From OCS155 cluster bacterium AG-426-D23 (GTDB taxonomy: Bacteria > Actinomycetota > Acidimicrobiia > Actinomarinales > Actinomarinaceae): DNA of 64,000 nucleotides. The stretch is taken from positions 1 to 64,000 of the forward strand of contig QCNO01000001.1 in NCBI GenBank assembly GCA_003213165.1, written 5' to 3'. Position 1 is the stretch's first letter; each line of letters opens with the position of its first letter. A model generated the notes under the pieces. The model saw only the letters and a list, made by a program, of their open reading frames with translations, was not told the DNA's origin and did not search any database. Positions 63,701 through 64,000 of the stretch are shown here, in pieces. The translations under genes and the position numbers were made by a program.

Positions 63701-64000
63701 AGTGAGACTGTTGACTGTGGTTGTTCTGGTGGTGTTGTAGATCTTACTCTTGGTTCTTGTGGAAATGGTGCTGCTACACCAACAGTAACTTTGGATGTGA
63801 ATTCCACAGATACAACATATTTCAAGATTGAGTACAAGAGAAGTACTGACAGTGATTGGATAGTGTATAGATCACAGGAAACCGTTACGGGTGGTAATGA
63901 TGCTCAGTTACAGTTAAATGTCACTGTTCCACACTCTGCATCTATACAAGTTAGATATAGAATCAGCAAAAGCACTTCTACGTTAGCAACTGCAGATTTA
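57800..64000 (+). CDS. Giant secreted modular repeat protein (at least 2067 aa), 3' end beyond window
   Basis: One frame is open from 57764 to the last base; the ORF track omits it because it has no stop inside the window, listing only short shadows. GTG 57800 is my start choice (TTG 57791, 57794 and 57824 are alternatives; none has a clear ribosome site). A signal peptide follows (HVLLFALVFISSWA...EEAYA). Residues ~55-360 look like a beta-propeller or DUF6923-like domain (INGLAMSPDGKMYVTI; AADFAYVGDWDGYELITYD). From ~365 on, about 14 degenerate modules of ~100-130 residues repeat. Each opens with a Cys, then T(I/L)TITNNE-type strand, YSxDGGxxW, a TVxFRYR strand and a closing VxC, suggesting Ig/FN3-like beta sandwiches with one disulfide. 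It is rich in Thr, Ser and Asn. Adhesin or cell-surface layer roles are inference. Confidence 0.88.
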   Translation, partial: MINKFYFILCCLRVKSFFHAINYKKITTTTLHVLLFALVFISSWATPQEEAYANTTWECNDASERAYFYKLDWEFTDNFFTISQYVATSTSTVNLNETQVSLSGLAVGGTSITGVKGINGLAMSPDGKMYVTITSSANGTDLFQINTNGSLTHLKNMGAYGTIGQLDFYQLPGGGGHYGFSSGEYVSKDGIDRIYFSQGAFDTDSDGNGSDIARPNSNMIYNVSNGTTTTFPDPGFVSPINAADFAYVGDWDGYELITYDAINNKIHRFDIDNPSSSSSIDPQTSAFSGASTVLSAFSYKTPEGEIRFIVDDTNGMRFEIVRNGTNNYSVTQKGSSFLTNNSDGASCGPNAFDPFSPTFKATLTACSNGFATPQLKITNNKSSTQFFDVDVSVDGGSFTNLVDGQSVAPGNDVTLSANPEYDGRTIQFRMRYNSSNPSNSATSYNVGQQLTVSGCGNYTLATGSVATANGTCLGDGTAKPTITLTATGNTTVFFDVEYKVGSSAWQALKDGEQVAVGSPETYEITSAVAHGSTVTFRYIVGASNPSGTNWTESSSVSVNCPVFSMTASLNSPSCTTNQPYKTYTMTVQNTGNQTHFVHIKGNINQNGQSGTEGFIEYGRNISANSSYTFSFQMWHGVTPQIRWFHSTSYNSYTLFDNGVNGSLTSSASYGSNVKSGDSFLTLTDSEVDCFYVGQGGASNNSSSNYASTTKTISQVCDAQGSAIARFTIKQRDAANDSFNGFIDVDYSTNGSTWSTLADGVAFNDGVTLTYDSPSTLSSGSTAYFRFRIDETDPDSTAAWGIYTQAINCQANFSVSQTVTSCSASGQTTTLTITNNESQTIYFRAVPSKIGASNSETSSSNYEDDDIQLFSIAANTTYSHTTTKTYTYGVSSYIYWKVQGSFTQNPDWTNTTLHNFNYTSEVQTNCNPSTTGVYAMSTCTITGKTSTLTITNNESATIYVRVQPSEDKLTTSSYQDSSYYDTSPAPIVYAIPANTTVTYDASARPGFQETYSSDSGQIYYAHWRYQVSYVENVSWQAQAFPYVYVSRARNTGDLTSGSYVIDCNRYETSPTTSNFQQYQFEDNTHPNACINDSAWVTNEFYDNAYNNNADYNKMWWIFEYSIDDGNNWSNANIFYRRHANSNTLDSGTNFRSPSSQPTNNGWLATTTTGTLINTANYSYRYFTIGTRVADGSVVKLRYKKAFTQAELANVNYIELGSQNKSQADRTAECDVDLTDFIEGSGGTDVTVNGTVVSNLLTQGTCQNNSSTGFADTLFSIKSDSGSAIYYMKLEKKVDGANDWTTVYSNYQLNANTLLQESVQLNHGQTIQYKLHLSPDTGDFSNVTAYTTPVLTVNCPSTGAELVFALGDCVSGGNKPIVTITNTGYLTAHYDVDYSIDQGSNWLDTFGTDVYQTVLPGETSTFTFTPTITQGQTVTLRYRHSPTSPVSSGAFTTVNNTVLVDCDVNATIGDVLQVSTAATCYGGNQRFKVKVDNDETTSIQLQYRASEDGGTSWPHTGSVTVNASFDDYVTIPVDFQHNESITFELRTELTPTSSYTTYTTKGPFTVDCSVDNYLAFTATYDGCSSMGPDILEFRVAKSSGNIPGANYYQYLHFDIEISHDGNTWNPFGPWIKNHLNSTNYMSNSYYNASYPSHSGFIDVGTYSGSNAYWSAYHFTDSTHDYKIRYRYYNSTSSSHDHGSLSNLPWTVMDVDKDLGCESNDIEPVTLVSTQQQCQENRGKVEFTFTDTTVSHNTPYEAATLFYRYSINGGTTYSAHQKVSPLNNTTSFLLPDNTTLPNTTVITVQWGYIRDFYQLITYFDHIGTTDKNGLYTRMPTSSQNTYDTTLSTNFRTVVYENTTNISVDCDPDSTYSQTVTECVCSDGGANSTLTINNNENYTTYYKVMYSLDGGLTWQYSNPNIESAYDISVAAGAQDSSQTVFVPDGQTITWRIKDTTNGGDFVGQDWESVDASETVDCGCSGGVVDLTLGSCGNGAATPTVTLDVNSTDTTYFKIEYKRSTDSDWIVYRSQETVTGGNDAQLQLNVTVPHSASIQVRYRISKSTSTLATADL

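Noticed and set aside
1-64000. CRISPR arrays, IS elements, prophage or integrase genes
   Set aside because: No direct repeat array, transposase, integrase or phage structural motif was seen in any of the large frames.

Overview
The window looks like a piece of chromosome from a small, AT-rich, streamlined actinobacterium. The best guess is a marine Acidimicrobiia-type lineage such as 'Candidatus Actinomarina'; this is inferred from gene content and base composition, not from a marker tree. Supporting signs are a WhiB regulator, coenzyme F420 synthesis (CofD, CofE) plus an F420-type PPOX enzyme, a mycoredoxin-like protein, a DUF3152 protein, the actinobacterial form of a SpoIID/LytB protein, a PASTA penicillin-binding protein, FtsEX, and Thr-rich linkers after lipoprotein or membrane anchors. 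Genes are packed with 1-40 bp gaps or 1-35 bp overlaps, and TTG and GTG starts are common. No stretch over about 100 bp lacks a gene. I see no rRNA, insertion sequence, prophage or CRISPR array.

Layout. 1-4.4 kb: the end of a lipoate-dependent E2 acyltransferase, a fused LipB-LipA lipoylation enzyme, and transketolase. 4.4-13.3 kb: a large secreted SpoIID/peptidoglycan-binding protein, two small divergent membrane proteins, cobalamin adenosyltransferase, leucyl aminopeptidase and a bifunctional PBP. 13.3-15.8 kb: citrate/methylcitrate synthase and a PrpD-family dehydratase. 15.7-25.1 kb: surface polysaccharide and sugar-phosphate genes (nucleotidyltransferase, epimerase, PTPS-related membrane protein, GtrA, GT2, phosphohexomutase, Pgi/Pmi), interrupted by cofE-cofD on the other strand. 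25.1-33.4 kb: ahcY, secA, prfB (with a programmed +1 frameshift the ORF track misses), ftsE, ftsX, an EnvC-like M23 protein and smpB. 33.4-40.6 kb: GGT, a thioredoxin / small membrane protein / mycoredoxin set, HisN-like phosphatase, SerA, a DUF3152 protein, an AhpD-like gene with an in-frame TGA at its catalytic Cys position, an F420-type PPOX enzyme and an unknown. 40.6-57.7 kb: tmRNA, lhgO, an ABC exporter, mscL, a HExxH lipoprotein, rsmI, an AbrB-like regulator, tatD, rsmA, ispE, tRNA-Gln, glmU, prs, whiB, a GDPD, YqeY, a second HExxH protein, hom, thrC and a TetR regulator. 57.8 kb to the end: one giant open gene of at least 2067 codons that runs off the window.

Two things stand out. The first is a probable selenoprotein: AhpD-like, CxxU, with a SECIS-like hairpin just after the UGA; the ORF track splits it into two unrelated fragments. 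The second is the giant secreted protein, with an N-terminal propeller-like domain followed by about 14 degenerate Cys-framed beta-sandwich-like modules. It sits behind a TetR gene and a 24-bp palindrome and is invisible in the ORF track because it has no stop inside the window. Other points of note are the LipB-LipA fusion, the short basic tmRNA tag (AKPKLALAA), a gene whose ATG directly abuts the tmRNA CCA end, and an EnvC-like hydrolase activator encoded with FtsEX.
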